A DNA stretch of 64,000 nucleotides, taken from Dryococelus australis (lineage: Eukaryota; Arthropoda; Insecta; Phasmatodea; Phasmatidae). This document shows positions 63,878-64,000 of this stretch, piece after piece. Location: NCBI GenBank assembly GCA_029891345.1, contig CM056993.1, forward strand, positions 108,739,800 through 108,803,799, in the 5' to 3' direction. The notes below the pieces were generated by a model, which saw only the letters and a program-made list of their open reading frames with translations, had not been told where the DNA came from and did no database searches. The position numbers and the translations under genes were made by a program. The first letter of the stretch is position 1. The number at the start of each line of letters is the position of its first letter.

Positions 63878-64000
63878 ATGGAAATATTTGTCCGCTGTAA
63901 GGTACTGATATACAGAGGAATATTCCCTGCTGGAGACGAAGAGAGCTGTGTACGGCATATAACTCGCATGTTGCTACTAAAGCTGAGTATCCTTCTGCTA
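63878..64000 (+). CDS. Start of a further ORF in copy B, cut by window end
   Basis: An ATG at 63878 opens a frame that is still open at the last base (41 codons), with MEIFVRCKVLIYRGIFPAGD and then a Glu/Cys/His/Arg-containing stretch. It starts 89 bp after the stop of the previous ORF. It may be the next gene of the element. No domain can be called from so short a piece. Confidence 0.3.
   Translation, partial: MEIFVRCKVLIYRGIFPAGDEESCVRHITRMLLLKLSILLL

Larger units (their letters stand above)
62300..64000 (+). mobile_element. Hairpin-motif LTR-like element, copy B, runs off the window
   Basis: Aligns with copy A throughout: gagactatgctt block (about 62370), TATA box (62548-62555), poly(A)-site block (aggaggtagtgcgacacagc to aataaa at 62928-62933), leader (cagtttgtcagcttggtgcc near 63160) and an ORF start at 63415. 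TATA-to-ORF distance is 867 bp here and about 945 bp in A. The hairpin motif occurs five times: 62593-62615, 62638-62660, 62681-62704, 63184-63209, 63274-63300. Two frames are open at the end, so it may be the best-kept copy. Its continuation is outside the window. Confidence 0.65.

Overview
This is a nuclear genome window from an animal, most likely an arthropod with a large, transposon-rich genome. It is AT-rich, gene-poor, and shows spliceosomal exon/intron structure, tRNA-derived SINEs, arthropod-style Ty3 elements and an R2-superclade LINE. The species cannot be named from the sequence. There is no sign of bacterial or viral genome organisation, and most predicted open frames are shadows or low-complexity artefacts.

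The only host gene I can name is on the + strand. Two internal exons at 52563-52701 and 58196-58390 join in frame and encode the C-terminal PH-like region of TBC1D23, a trans-Golgi tether between golgin-coated vesicles and the WASH complex. Its last exon is not seen and probably lies beyond 64000. No earlier exon could be recognised. A few other open stretches are recorded as unassigned: 21-391 (+), 2565-3038 (-), 11090-11291 (+) and 13209-13586 (-).

Everything else recognisable is mobile DNA, mostly decayed. Left part (1-24 kb): one copy of a 1.95 kb repeat (494-2449), two SINE families (3.5-4.0 kb), a 5'-half Ty3 element with LTR, PBS, gag and protease (6.4-9.5 kb, minus), and one copy of an LTR-like family with hairpin motifs (16.9-18.4 kb, minus). 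Middle (24-43 kb): a second hairpin-family copy (26.0-27.9 kb, plus), a Ty3 integrase fragment, a SINE, a CT-rich tract, two MITE-like elements, a (TA)n tract, a third hairpin-family copy (39.6-40.55 kb, minus), a decayed Ty3 gag/protease and a Tc1 transposase tail. Right part (46-64 kb): a candidate LTR, an R2-superclade LINE (47.3-50.8 kb, minus), the TBC1D23 exons with a minisatellite, a MITE, a SINE and the inverted second copy of the 1.95 kb repeat in their intron, two solo LTRs, and a fourth hairpin-family copy that runs off the window end.

The most interesting thing here is the four-copy hairpin family (copies A, B, C, D). Its members share a TATA box and poly(A) site (A and B), a leader carrying a recurrent ~25-nt stem-loop motif at conserved places, and a gag-like ORF beginning Met-Pro. 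I could not place that ORF in a known Gag family. Second in interest is the pair of inverted 1.95 kb repeats about 52 kb apart, one of them inside a TBC1D23 intron.
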